From Rhizobium herbae (lineage in GTDB: Bacteria > Pseudomonadota > Alphaproteobacteria > Rhizobiales > Rhizobiaceae), in NCBI RefSeq assembly GCF_019511375.1, contig NZ_JAEUAO010000003.1, positions 372,001-436,000 of the forward strand: DNA of 64,000 bases, given 5' to 3'. Positions 54,180 through 62,071 of this stretch are shown in pieces. Under the pieces are notes generated by a model. The model had not been told where the DNA came from. It saw only the letters and a program-made list of their open reading frames with translations, and did not search any database. Numbering within the stretch: the first letter of the stretch is position 1; each line of letters opens with the position of its first letter. The translations under genes and the position numbers were made by a program.

Positions 54180-54347
54180 TCAGAAGGGCGGCGCGGCGTC
54201 GGTGGCGCCCTCCTCTTCGGCGACCAGTGCCGCCAGCTCAGCCTGAGCCAGTTCCAGCTCCGCTTCGATCTGGCGGCGCTCGGCCGGATCAGCATTCTTC
54301 AGTTCCTGGCGCAGCTCTTCAACTTGAATTTCGAGTGCAATCGTCAT
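54180..54347 (-). CDS. Small coiled-coil protein
   Basis: 55 residues; AAGGAG lies 6 bp before the ATG at 54345-54347. The sequence MTIALEIQVEELRQELKNAD and AERRQIEAELELAQAELAAL is a strongly predicted two-heptad-repeat coiled coil with an acidic Ala-rich tail. Such proteins are common near traG on rhizobial plasmids. No function known. Confidence 0.6.
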   Translation of the reverse strand: MTIALEIQVEELRQELKNADPAERRQIEAELELAQAELAALVAEEEGATDAAPPF

Positions 54348-54587
54348 CGTCATCTCCTTAAATAGATGTGAAAGATGGCGCCCGGGTCCGTGAGGGTCGG
54401 GCCGGGTCAAGGATCGCGTCAGCGACCGGCGCAACCGGCGCGCGGAGGAACCGATTTTTCCGCTGGGCCGCTTCAGCGGTTCGGCGGAAAAATTGGAGGG
54501 GCCGCCGTCCTTGAGGCCGCGCGATCGCTCATGGCAGACTTGGCTATCTGAGCAGACAGGCTTTCCTCTCGTGTGGCACCAACAAAG

Positions 54588-54616
54588 CCGCAAGCGGGCT
54601 CGAAGCCCGCTTGCGG
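54588..54616 (-). terminator. Strong hairpin after the DUF4326 relic
   Basis: CCGCAAGCGGGCT (54588-54600) and AGCCCGCTTGCGG (54604-54616) pair perfectly over 13 bp with a 3-nt loop. On the minus strand it lies 11 bp after the gene end and is followed by CTTTGTTGG, a weak U-rich run. Likely a terminator. Confidence 0.6.
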
Positions 54617-54626
54617 ATTGGTCCCA

Positions 54627-54909
54627 TCAAACTTCACGGCAGACGTAGTGCTGCACCATGTCCAGCAACACATCGCCGTGGCACGGGAGCGGTGCGCACC
54701 AGCGAACAAGATCCTTGCCGGCCAGCTCCGGGAAGGCGGCCATTATGCGTGGCTGGGTTGGCGCCCATTTGCGTATTTGCGATTACTTCAGCGCGTGTTC
54801 CGTCGCGTCCAATGACGAACTGATTTGCCGAATATGTCCGGTCGGCCGATGTAGCGCCGATTTGGCCCCCTCGCCGGCCGACGACGCGGGCGTTGAGAAC
54901 TTTTGCCAT
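54627..54909 (-). pseudogene. DUF4326-like gene with frameshift
   Basis: MAKVLNARVVGRRGGQIGAT and YSANQFVIGRDGTRAEVIA in one frame from the ATG at 54909, then a change of frame near 54780 to KWAPTQPRIMAAFPELAGKD and VRWCAPLPCHGDVLLDMVQH, ending at 54627. The second half (WCAPLPCHGD) is the DUF4326 signature. Loss of two bases or gain of one explains it. The original protein of about 95 residues has no known role. Confidence 0.8.
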
Positions 54910-54968
54910 TGTCGGATCCCTTCATGGAGACCGCCGGCCCCGTTTGCTCGGTACCGGCGGTTCGCGGC

Positions 54969-55292
54969 TCAGTTCGGGTTGTTCCAGAGGATCACCTTGC
55001 GGTTCGGATCGCCGCCGGGGGCCGGAGCGAGGTTGCCGAAGATCACGCCGATCTCCGGAGCCTCCAGCTTCACTGAGAGGTATTCCTCGCCGGTCTGCCG
55101 GGCGATGCGGTTCCACCCTGCGCCGATCTCGAAGCCGGTCTTGCGGTGGATGACGCGGTAGTCGGGCGCTTCTTCGCTTTCCTTGCCGGCGTTCGGGACG
55201 ATAGCGATAGGGGCGTTGACCCGGATGGTGGCGAAGATGCCTTCGAGGGTGCCATCGGTCTTCTGCGTCAGGGTTGCGATCGTGGTGGCCAT
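54969..55292 (-). CDS. DUF736-family protein
   Basis: 107 residues. MATTIATLTQKTDGTLEGIF, ATIRVNAPIAIVPN, DYRVIHRKTGFEIGAGWNRI and EEYLSVKLEAPEIGVIFGNL are characteristic of DUF736, small proteins of unknown function found on plasmids and integrative elements of alphaproteobacteria. AAGGAG lies before the ATG. Confidence 0.92.
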   Translation of the reverse strand: MATTIATLTQKTDGTLEGIFATIRVNAPIAIVPNAGKESEEAPDYRVIHRKTGFEIGAGWNRIARQTGEEYLSVKLEAPEIGVIFGNLAPAPGGDPNRKVILWNNPN

Positions 55293-55364
55293 GGTATTGT
55301 CTCCTTCGGTTGCTCGGGACCATTCCCGATGGCGCGCGAAGAGACGGCCGATCTGCAGCGGTCA

Positions 55365-55494
55365 TCTCGGCGAAAATTCTGCAAAATTCAATTTTCCGTA
55401 AAAAGCGGGGGCGCTTTCGTCTCGATTGCGGGAGGGAAGCGCCAGGCGCCCGCATGAAGAACCGAAATCGAATTTTGCTGAATTTTCGCCGAGA
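55365..55494. repeat. Long imperfect inverted repeat, 31-bp arms
   Basis: TCTCGGCGAAAATTC at 55365-55379 continues as TGCAAAATTCAATTTTC to 55396; the reverse complement of 55464-55494 reads TCTCGGCGAAAATTC then AGCAAAATTCGATTTC. So the arms agree at nearly all positions across about 67 bp of intervening sequence. The element lies in a 660-bp gap (55293-55953) with no gene I can support. It could be a miniature transposable element, a recombination site or an origin-like structure. Confidence 0.55.
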
Positions 55495-55953
55495 CGTACC
55501 CCTTCAGGGGTTGACCGCAAAAGCAGGCGGTCGGCTAAAGGGCGACATAGAAACGGGAATGGTCTCGTGCAACCGAAGCCGGCGACAAACCATTCAGGCC
55601 ACCCGGTCCGGCGCTGCAAAAGACTGCCAGCATCTTCCATTGCGGGCACACCGCCGGCGCGATGTTCCCCTCGCCCTTCCCGGCCGATCGTAGTCAGCAG
55701 GTTGCGTCGACTGCCGCCACATCTCGCGTGTGCACGTTGAGACGACCGCGGTGACCATATCGCCAGCAAACGGCGCCGCAACATCTCGCGACGCTGTCAG
55801 CGCCGATATCGACGAGGCAATCTTCAACGATCCGCCGCCGTCCGGTCTCAACACGACCGCAGTCGCCTCGACAGACGACCGCCTGCCCTGTCCGTCGATC
55901 CTGAGCAACGGGCCGACATCGCTTGACGTCCGTGAATTCGCGCGCGCACGAGC

Positions 55954-56230
55954 TCACGGGTCGGCGTCATACCCCGTCCCCGTTCGCCAGCTGGTCGATC
56001 TCCCAGGCGAAGAGTTCCCGTGTTCCTCCGTCATCTCGGAGAGACGATGGCCGCGTCGAGGATCTCCATCGGCTCGCATTCGCTTGTAATGCTCGTGGTT
56101 TCAAAAGGAACCAAGGTTTCCCATGCCGGGTGAGCACGACAAGTTCGCGGCCGTAGGCGGCGGTGACATCGGCATTGTGCTTGCTCAGGTCGCATGTCGT
56201 AAACTGCCGCCTTGGCTTGATCCTCCGCAT
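55954..56230 (-). pseudogene. Phd/YefM-type antitoxin relic
   Basis: The frame from 56230 gives RQFTTCDLSKHNADVTAAYG, RELVVLTRHGKPWFLL, the N-terminal DNA-binding part of a Phd-type antitoxin. After about 55 residues the homology moves to another frame: EHYKRMRADGDPRRGHRLSE, MTEEHG. No matching toxin gene was recognised downstream to 55293, so the whole toxin-antitoxin unit appears decayed. Confidence 0.6.
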
Positions 56231-56552
56231 TATCCAGATTTTGCAGATGTGCAGGAACCCCCGAAGGGTGGAGCGACCTCGTAGCCGCGTGTCTTTTTGC
56301 CGCGTCAGGCTCGCCGTAGTATATTGAATTGCGATGAGCTCGAAGCCGTTGCAGCGTTCCAGAAGCTTGACGCCCTAGGTCGAGCAGGCAGGTCGGTGCC
56401 CCCGGATAAAGCAAGGGACCGTTACATCGTCAGGCGCGAAGACTGCTTGCAGGCTTCGTGGAGCCAGCTTGCCGGGCGAATTAGAGCCCGATCCGCCGAA
56501 CCGCAGGATGCAATCGAGTGCCCTATCCTTCTTGAACTGAGGGCTAAAAGGC

Positions 56553-56575
56553 CGTATATACGCCTCCGTAGATAC
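56553..56575. promoter_or_regulatory. Probable VapB operator
   Basis: CGTATATACG (56553-56562) is a perfect palindrome and a second half, GTAGATAC, follows at 56568-56575, just 15 bp before the vapB ATG. Toxin-antitoxin pairs of this kind usually repress themselves at such sites. Upstream, 56231-56552 holds no supported gene. Confidence 0.5.
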
Positions 56576-56590
56576 AAAAGGGAGGCGACC

Positions 56591-56851
56591 ATGCCCCATC
56601 TTGCCCGGGTATTCCAATCCGGAAACTCGCAGGCTGTCCGCCTGCCGAAAGAATTCCGCTTCAACGTCGAGCGCGTGGAGATCACGCAGGAGGGCGATGC
56701 TCTCATTCTCCGCCCGCATATCGAGGCGGGCGAGCCGTGGTCGTCGCTAAAGGCAGCACTGGCGCGTGGCATGAGTGAAGACTTCATGGAGAGCGGGCGC
56801 GAGCAGCCGGAACAGCAGGATCGACCGGAGCTTGACGCGGTGTTTCAGTGA
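56591..56851 (+). CDS. vapB: VapB-type antitoxin
   Basis: 86 residues from the ATG at 56591 behind GGAGGCG. The N-terminal AbrB/SpoVT swapped-hairpin domain reads LARVFQSGNSQAVRLPKEFR and VEITQEGDALILRPH. The C-terminal part (SEDFMESGREQPEQQDRP) is the flexible toxin-binding tail. It overlaps vapC by 4 bp. Confidence 0.92.
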   Translation: MPHLARVFQSGNSQAVRLPKEFRFNVERVEITQEGDALILRPHIEAGEPWSSLKAALARGMSEDFMESGREQPEQQDRPELDAVFQ

Positions 56852-57252
56852 TCTCGCATCTTCTCGACACCAACGCCGTTATTGCCTTGATCGGCCGCAA
56901 GTCGGACGCCTTGATCAGCCGTGTCCTCCAGAGCCCTCAGGGCAGTATAGGCCTGCCGTCGGTCGTCGCGTATGAACTCTATTTCGGAGCGCAGAAAAGC
57001 GCGAAGGTGCAACACAATCTCGAAACCTTGCGTTTGTTGATGGCGGATTTTCCGATCGCCGACTTTGACCAGAACGATGCCTTTGTCGCGGGCGAAATCC
57101 GGGCGGCCCTTGCCGCGAAGGGGACACCCATCGGCCCGTATGACGTGCTGATCGCAGGGCAGGCGAAAGCCCGCAGACTGACTCTCGTCACCAACAATGT
57201 CGGCGAGTTCCACAGGGTTGAGAACCTGCGGTTGGAGGATTGGTCGCAGTGA
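56848..57252 (+). CDS. vapC: VapC-type PIN-domain ribonuclease toxin
   Basis: 134 residues from a GTG overlapping the vapB stop. PIN-domain acidic residues are present: LLDTNAVIALIGRK (first Asp), VVAYELYFGAQKS (Glu) and IGPYDVLIAGQAKARRLTLV then TNNVGEFHRV (Asp pair region). It should be an Mg-dependent RNase, often acting on tRNA, held inactive by VapB. Confidence 0.93.
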   Translation: MISHLLDTNAVIALIGRKSDALISRVLQSPQGSIGLPSVVAYELYFGAQKSAKVQHNLETLRLLMADFPIADFDQNDAFVAGEIRAALAAKGTPIGPYDVLIAGQAKARRLTLVTNNVGEFHRVENLRLEDWSQ

Positions 57253-57362
57253 GCCTTGGCTGGTTCACGGCCGCCCCGGGGAATCCGCGACATCGTCGCC
57301 AGCTGCCCAGACGCATATGCCGTATGACCGCCGAGCAGCAACACGTCACCTTGAAATCAGCA

Positions 57363-57397
57363 GCGTCACCTGTCATATATAAAGCGACACGTGACGC
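57363..57397. promoter_or_regulatory. Operator-like palindrome before the Xre-RES pair
   Basis: GCGTCACCTGTC (57363-57374) and GACACGTGACGC (57386-57397) are inverted repeats matching at 11 of 12 positions with an 11-bp AT-rich spacer containing ATATATAAA, a likely -10 region. The second arm ends 12 bp before the antitoxin ATG. This fits autoregulation by the antitoxin. Confidence 0.6.
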
Positions 57398-57409
57398 GGA
57401 GATGACCCC

Positions 57410-57895
57410 ATGGCTATTGCTGCAGAGAAAATTGCTCCTGAAGCGACGACCGGCGAACTGCAGAAGGTAGCTGCGTTGCTCGGTGGTGCGCGCGTCCTTG
57501 CGCGCAGCCTGACCAGCCCCCTCGATGCGCATGAGCTGCTTTTGCGCGGCCTGCCGGCCTCGGCGCTGGATCATCTTGTCGGACATCTGGTCATCATCGG
57601 CAAGACGGACTCGCTGGAAAAGGCGGTGGGCATGAGCTTGCGCACCTGGCAGCGGCGGAAGGACACTCCTTCCAAGCCGCTCAGCCAGGAACAGAGCGGC
57701 CGGACGTGGAAATTCGCCGAGATCCTCGCAAAGGCAACGGACGTGTTCGGGTCGCAGGCTGAAGCCGAGCAATGGCTGGAGCGGCCCGCGGTCGGGCTCG
57801 ACCAGCGCCGCCCGATAGATCTTCTCGGGACGCCCGCCGGCGTCGAGTTGGTCGAAGACCATCTCGATCGTCTCGAATACGGCGTCTATGCATGA
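57410..57895 (+). CDS. Xre/MbcA/ParS-type antitoxin (DUF2384)
   Basis: 161 residues. N-terminal HTH-like region SALDHLVGHLVIIGKTDSLE, KAVGMSLRTWQRRKDTPSKP, and C-terminal DUF2384 toxin-binding domain with VFGSQAEAEQWLERPAVGLD and RPIDLLGTPAGVELVEDHLD, ending in EYGVYA, the segment that usually fills the RES active site. Overlaps the toxin start (ATGA). Confidence 0.92.
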   Translation: MAIAAEKIAPEATTGELQKVAALLGGARVLARSLTSPLDAHELLLRGLPASALDHLVGHLVIIGKTDSLEKAVGMSLRTWQRRKDTPSKPLSQEQSGRTWKFAEILAKATDVFGSQAEAEQWLERPAVGLDQRRPIDLLGTPAGVELVEDHLDRLEYGVYA

Positions 57896-58398
57896 CCCTT
57901 TTGCCAATCGGGCTCGGCGGGACCGAGCTGGTCGCGTGGCGGCTCGATCAGGCCGTCCACGCTCCGACATGGGATAGCGGCGAAGGCGCCTATCGCGTTG
58001 GCGGCCGCTGGAACAGCAAGGGTGTTCGCGCGGTCTACTGTTCGCTCGATCCCGCGACGGCGATCCTCGAGGTCGCGGTCCACAAGGGATTCCGGTCGCT
58101 CGACACGGTTGCGCACATAATGACAGCGGCTGTCATTGGTGATGCCGGCGATGTCCATGTCCTCGATCCGGGAAGCGTGCCCAACCCCAATTGGCTCCGC
58201 CCCGGCATTCCTGGCGCGGGTCAGCAAGCATTCGGCGACGATCTGCTTCAACGTCACCGTTTCGTCGCGATCCCGAGCGCGGTGTCGTCGCATAGCTGGA
58301 ACCTGATCTTTCTGGCGGGCAGCGGGACCGGCCCCTACGCTCTGAAATTCCAGGAGGCCTTTGCGCTCGATACGAGGCTGCACCCACCGGCGGCATGA
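57892..58398 (+). CDS. RES-domain toxin
   Basis: 168 residues from the ATG at 57892. RES-domain landmarks: VAWRLDQAVHAPTWDSGEGA, YRVGGRWNSKGVRAVYCSLD (Arg-x-Gly-Gly-Arg-Trp-Asn), ATAILEVAVHKGF (Glu) and RHRFVAIPSAVSSHSWNLIF (Ser-x-x-x-x-Asn). RES toxins break down NAD+. Together with the preceding gene this is a complete stabilisation or defence module. Confidence 0.93.
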   Translation: MTLLPIGLGGTELVAWRLDQAVHAPTWDSGEGAYRVGGRWNSKGVRAVYCSLDPATAILEVAVHKGFRSLDTVAHIMTAAVIGDAGDVHVLDPGSVPNPNWLRPGIPGAGQQAFGDDLLQRHRFVAIPSAVSSHSWNLIFLAGSGTGPYALKFQEAFALDTRLHPPAA

Positions 58399-58471
58399 AT
58401 GGGTTCGCGTTGCGTCGACGCGATCCAGACGCGAACTCGCAATCATCCCGCACTTGCGGAGGAAATGGCGC

Positions 58472-59413
58472 TCACGCGCTATCCCCAGCGGCCTGCCAGA
58501 CCGGGATGCCGAAGCGGCGGGCCTTGTCGGCGAGATTGCCGGTAATGCCGGAGCCGGGAAAGATGACGACGCCGGCGGGCATGACCGACAGCATGTCGTC
58601 GTTGCGCCGGAAGGGTGCTGCCTTGGCATGCTTGGTCCAGTTCGGTTTGAAGGCGATCTGCGTCACCTTGCGCGCCTCGGCCCAGCAGGCGGCGATGCGT
58701 TCGGCACCCTGCGGCGAGCCGCCATGCAGCAGCACCATGTCAGGATATTTGGCAAGCGTCTGGTCGAGCTTCGTCCAGATCCGTTCGTGATCGTTGTAGT
58801 CGATGCCGCCGCCGAAGGCGATTTTTGTGCCGGCGGGGATCAGCACCTCGGTTTCGGCGCGGCGGCGGGCGGACAGGAAGTCGCGACTGTCGATCATCGC
58901 CGCGGTCATGTTGGCGTGGCTGACCTTCGAACCGGTGCGCGGCCGCCAGGCGGATCCGGTCTGGGCTTCGAAGAGATCCGCGGCATAGTCGCGCATGAAC
59001 TCGAAGGCGTTGCGGCGCTCAAGGAGCGTGATGCCTTCGGCGATGTGGCGCTCCAACTCGACGCTCTTCACTTCGCTGCCGTCCTGCTCGCGCTGCCCGG
59101 CGCGCTGCACATCCTCGTTGCGCTGAAGCTCGCGCTGGATGCGTTCGCCGGCCCGATGGAAGAGGTTGACCGTCGACCAGAGCAGGTCTTCCAGATCGGG
59201 TTCCAGCCGTGTGTCGCCGAGCATCTCGAACATCGCATCAAAGAGCGCGTTCAGCGCCGACTGGACGACCGGCTCCTCGGGCAGCGGGCGCGGGTCGGGC
59301 TCGTCCTGGAAGGGGCGATGGCCGTAGATCTGCATCTCGTAGATGAAGCGGTCGGTCGGGGAAGTAGCGTGGTGGGGTTCGAAGGCCTCATCGAGGGGAA
59401 GGGTCAGGTTCAT
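58472..59413 (-). CDS. DUF2493 (SLOG-fold, YpsA-like) protein
   Basis: About 313 residues from the ATG at 59411-59413; a much longer upstream frame has no support. The N-terminal 180 residues are helical; the C-terminal third is the nucleotide-binding SLOG domain with KIAFGGGIDYNDHERIWTKL, DMVLLHGGSPQGAERIAACW, AGVVIFPGSGITGNLADKAR. Common on rhizobial plasmids; a role in nucleotide sensing has been suggested for the fold but is unproven here. Confidence 0.88.
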   Translation of the reverse strand: MNLTLPLDEAFEPHHATSPTDRFIYEMQIYGHRPFQDEPDPRPLPEEPVVQSALNALFDAMFEMLGDTRLEPDLEDLLWSTVNLFHRAGERIQRELQRNEDVQRAGQREQDGSEVKSVELERHIAEGITLLERRNAFEFMRDYAADLFEAQTGSAWRPRTGSKVSHANMTAAMIDSRDFLSARRRAETEVLIPAGTKIAFGGGIDYNDHERIWTKLDQTLAKYPDMVLLHGGSPQGAERIAACWAEARKVTQIAFKPNWTKHAKAAPFRRNDDMLSVMPAGVVIFPGSGITGNLADKARRFGIPVWQAAGDSA

Positions 59414-59579
59414 GATGGTCTCCGTGGCTGCGGCCGCGCCTCTCGCGGTCTGACGGCGATCCCTCTCCATGCGGTGGCGGGCCGGAACCGCGGCGCCCCT
59501 CGCGCCGCGGCCCAGCGAAGCGCCGGGCGGCGGAAGAAGGGTTTCTTGACCCGCAAGGAATGTCGGGCCGCGCTGCGGC

Positions 59580-59603
59580 CAGGCAGGGGAAGAAACCTGC
59601 CTG
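59580..59603. repeat. Short perfect inverted repeat in gene-free gap
   Basis: CAGGCAGG (59580-59587) and CCTGCCTG (59596-59603) around 8 nt. It lies upstream of the DUF2493 gene in a GC-rich stretch (59414-59747) with no gene I can support. Confidence 0.35.
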
Positions 59604-59747
59604 ACCCGCTGAAGAACCGGCCGCCGCATGGTAAGGGTCGCATCTCGGCAGGCCCGCGGGCGCGCGCCAGCTCGAACGGAGACTGGCAAGGACCGGCCCT
59701 CTCTCCCACGCCGCTCCTCTCATCCCCGCCTTCCTCTCACGGCCGGT

Positions 59748-60100
59748 TCACGCAGGCGGCAAGGCCAATGCGTCATCAGGCACGAGCTGCGACCGCAAAT
59801 TCGCCGTGAGCCGGTCCGGACCGAGCCGGCGCAGATCCTCGTTGAAGTCGCCAAGTTCCGGAGCAAGCACAAGCGGCAGAATTCTGAGCGCTTGCGCGCT
59901 GCGGCTCAACGCTTAATGCCGTGGCGGCCTGCGGCATCAGCGTGGGCGGCGATGTAGAGGCGCTGGCAGCATCGGGCAGCCGAAAGGCGGCGAGGTGATT
60001 GGCGGTCAGCGCCACGTCACCCCCGGCCATCGGTTCCAGCCAAGCTGCGTTCCCCGAGCGCGCGCCGACGGCGGTCTCCGCGACCGGTCCGATCAGAGCC
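59748..60100 (-). pseudogene. Toprim-domain (DUF7146/TraC primase-like) gene relic
   Basis: Pieces of one protein are spread over three frames: VALTANHLAAFRLPDAA, then RLYIAAHADAAGRHGIK, then LSRSAQALRILPLVLAPELG and DFNEDLRRLGPDRLTANLRS, ending in QLVPDDALALPPA at 59748. The IAA-x-ADAAG strand and APELGDFNEDL end are typical of toprim primase-like proteins of plasmids and phages. At least two single-base losses and the missing N-terminal part show it is dead or badly sequenced. Confidence 0.7.
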
Positions 60101-60127
60101 CGAAGGCCGCACATCTGCAACTGCAGG

Positions 60128-60161
60128 GTTTTTTACTGTCCGTTTTTTGATAGTAAAATAG
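60128..60161. promoter_or_regulatory. RctA-type operator copy 3 (before the DUF1173 gene)
   Basis: GTTTTTTACTGTC (60128-60140) and GATAGTAAAATAG (60149-60161) with an 8-bp spacer; the right arm is identical to that at 51476-51488 over all 13 bp and the left arm agrees at 10 of 13. It lies 44 bp before the GTG of the DUF1173 gene. Confidence 0.7.
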
Positions 60162-60204
60162 ACGCTGCCCGTGTACTTTCGGCGGAAGCAAGGGGAGAAC
60201 CAAA

Positions 60205-61395
60205 GTGCGAAACTTCACGATCGGCGATCAGATAGTGGACGAATCCTCGCCCGAGTTTCGGGCACTGCTTCTGCACGCCTATGAACAAAGGCTTCGCCCG
60301 ATGTGCATGTGCAAGGAGCCCCCGGTTGCGATGTATATCGCGCGCCTGGAGGATCAGTATCTCATCAAGCGCATGCCGCTTTCGGGGCGCGACCACGATC
60401 CCGCGTGCCCCTCCTATGAGCCGCCCTACGAGCTTTCCGGTCTCGGTCCCCTGATCGGCAACGCGATCCAGATCAATGCCAGCGGCAAGGCCGACCTGAA
60501 GCTGGATTTTTCCCTGACAAAACGCGGGCCACTAGCGGCGCCGGGCACGCCGGCTGAGAGAGCGGAGCAAGGCATCCGCAGCGAGCCCAAAAAGCTGTCG
60601 CTCAAGGCAATGCTGCATTATCTCTGGGAGGCCGGCGAACTGACGGAATGGCGCTCGACATGGGCGGGCCGGCGCGGCTGGGGCCGGGTGCGCGCGAGCC
60701 TCATCAATGCCGCCTCGCAGATGACCGCAAGGGGCGGTCCGTTGAGCGATATGCTCTTCGTTCCCGAGGTATTTCATCCAGACGACAAGGACGGGATCGC
60801 TGCCCGGCGCGCCACGGCGCTCAAGGGTGTGCAAGCGACAGGTTCGGGACCGCGCAAGCTGATGATGATCGTGGCCGAGGTGAAGGAGTTTTCCGCGGCC
60901 CGCGAGGGGCACAAGATTATCGTGCGGCACATGCCCTTCCCGCTGATGATTGAGGATGGCGCATGGCGGCGTCTTGCAGCCCGCTATGAGACCGAACTGG
61001 AGTTGTGGCGATCGAACGAGGAGTTCCATCTGATCGTCATCGCCACCTTCGGCATCTCGACCGCCGGCATCGCATCGGTCGAAGAGGTGGCGCTGATGGT
61101 GGTTAACGAGCATTGGCTGCCATTCGAGGACATCCACGAGCTATGGCTCTTAGAGAAGCTGAGCCACCTTAAGCGAAAGAGCGTCAAGGGCCTGCGATTC
61201 AACCTACCTCGCGATGCGCCGATCGTGTCGGTGACATTGCCGGAACAGAAGCCTGCCCCCGTCGCGATGTTCATCGTCCCGGCAAGCGCCGGAGATGAAT
61301 ACGAGCAGGCACTCACCACTATGATAGACGCGAGACCGGAGATCGCGCCCTGGGTCTGGAGGGTGGCCGAGAGCGAGATGCCGCGACTTCCTTGA
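60205..61395 (+). CDS. DUF1173-family protein
   Basis: 396 residues from a GTG behind AAGGGGAGA. N-terminal Cys-rich segment RLRPMCMCKEPPVAMYIARL and GRDHDPACPSYEPPYELSGL may bind a metal; the central part has LKAMLHYLWEAGELTEWRST and WGRVRASLINAASQMTARGG; later VEEVALMVVNEHWLPFEDIH. These match DUF1173, a family restricted largely to conjugative plasmids of alphaproteobacteria. The shared operator in front suggests it is expressed with the transfer genes, perhaps in the recipient or donor cell during mating. Confidence 0.88.
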   Translation: MRNFTIGDQIVDESSPEFRALLLHAYEQRLRPMCMCKEPPVAMYIARLEDQYLIKRMPLSGRDHDPACPSYEPPYELSGLGPLIGNAIQINASGKADLKLDFSLTKRGPLAAPGTPAERAEQGIRSEPKKLSLKAMLHYLWEAGELTEWRSTWAGRRGWGRVRASLINAASQMTARGGPLSDMLFVPEVFHPDDKDGIAARRATALKGVQATGSGPRKLMMIVAEVKEFSAAREGHKIIVRHMPFPLMIEDGAWRRLAARYETELELWRSNEEFHLIVIATFGISTAGIASVEEVALMVVNEHWLPFEDIHELWLLEKLSHLKRKSVKGLRFNLPRDAPIVSVTLPEQKPAPVAMFIVPASAGDEYEQALTTMIDARPEIAPWVWRVAESEMPRLP

Positions 61396-61456
61396 TACGG
61401 GAACACGGAGCTGCGGGGGCCTTGACAGGGCGAGGCGAATAAGAGCACCTGCGCCA

Positions 61457-61702
61457 TTATCTGCCTTTTTCAATCGGACCATCGCCAAGCCTGAAAAAAA
61501 GCGGTTCGTCGTCGAGATCAAAGATCGGATCGGCGTCGCCTGTCACGGAAAGAACATCCGATCTGAGGAAAAATCGACCTGAAAGCTGCTGGCGATCAGG
61601 TCGGCGCCGAAGAGAAATCCGGCGAGCATGGTGCGCCTATGCCTGTGCAAAATTCCGATGTTGCTGCCGAGCAAAAGGCCGAGATCAACGTCTGGTCGCG
61701 TC
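61457..61702 (-). pseudogene. Small hypothetical gene, frameshifted
   Basis: From an ATG at 61702 the frame reads MTRPDVDLGLLLGSNIGILH and ADLIASSFQVDFSS; the sense-like sequence then continues in another frame as DVLSVTGDADPIFDLDDEPL and FFRLGDGPIEKGR to the stop at 61457. The start overlaps the end of the gene at 61684-61983. The protein is not recognised. Confidence 0.4.
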
Positions 61703-61983
61703 ATAGACCAGCTTCGGAACCGCCCATCCGTTGATGTAGAAGTATCGTTTCGCCCTGAGACGCGCGATATAGGCGTCTTGGGCCTTACAGCGAGCCGGTT
61801 GAAGTGCGTCCGGGGATAATCAATCATTCCGTCTCCTTCGGTCAGCTCCAGCGGAACTGCCGCCGCCAGTTCCTCTATGTGGGAGCGGAGCGATTTGACG
61901 ACGCCGTCAAATCGGTACTGCCTGTCTAGGGCGGCGTTCAGGCGGCCGCTCTGCATAGCAGAGAGTGCTTCGGTCTTGAACAT
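61684..61983 (-). pseudogene. Conserved hypothetical gene with single-base deletion
   Basis: MFKTEALSAMQSGRLNAALD, RQYRFDGVVKSLRSHIEELA and EGDGMIDYPRTHFNRLA are followed, after loss of one base near 61800, by KAQDAYIARLRAKRYFYING and WAVPKLVYDATRR in a different frame. The reconstructed protein of about 100 residues looks like a plasmid-borne hypothetical with a clear amphipathic composition. Function unknown. Confidence 0.6.
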
Positions 61984-62071
61984 GGGATTGTCTTTGCGTC
62001 AATGCGAAAACCCGGCGCGATTGGCCGGGTTTTCATCGGAACGAAGGAGAGATTCCGCGCGAAGACCGTAG

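Noticed and set aside
55362-55784. Minus-strand 140-residue frame over the inverted repeat
   Set aside because: Runs across the repeat arms, has no motif and no ribosome site; rich in Arg and Ser as expected from a shadow frame.
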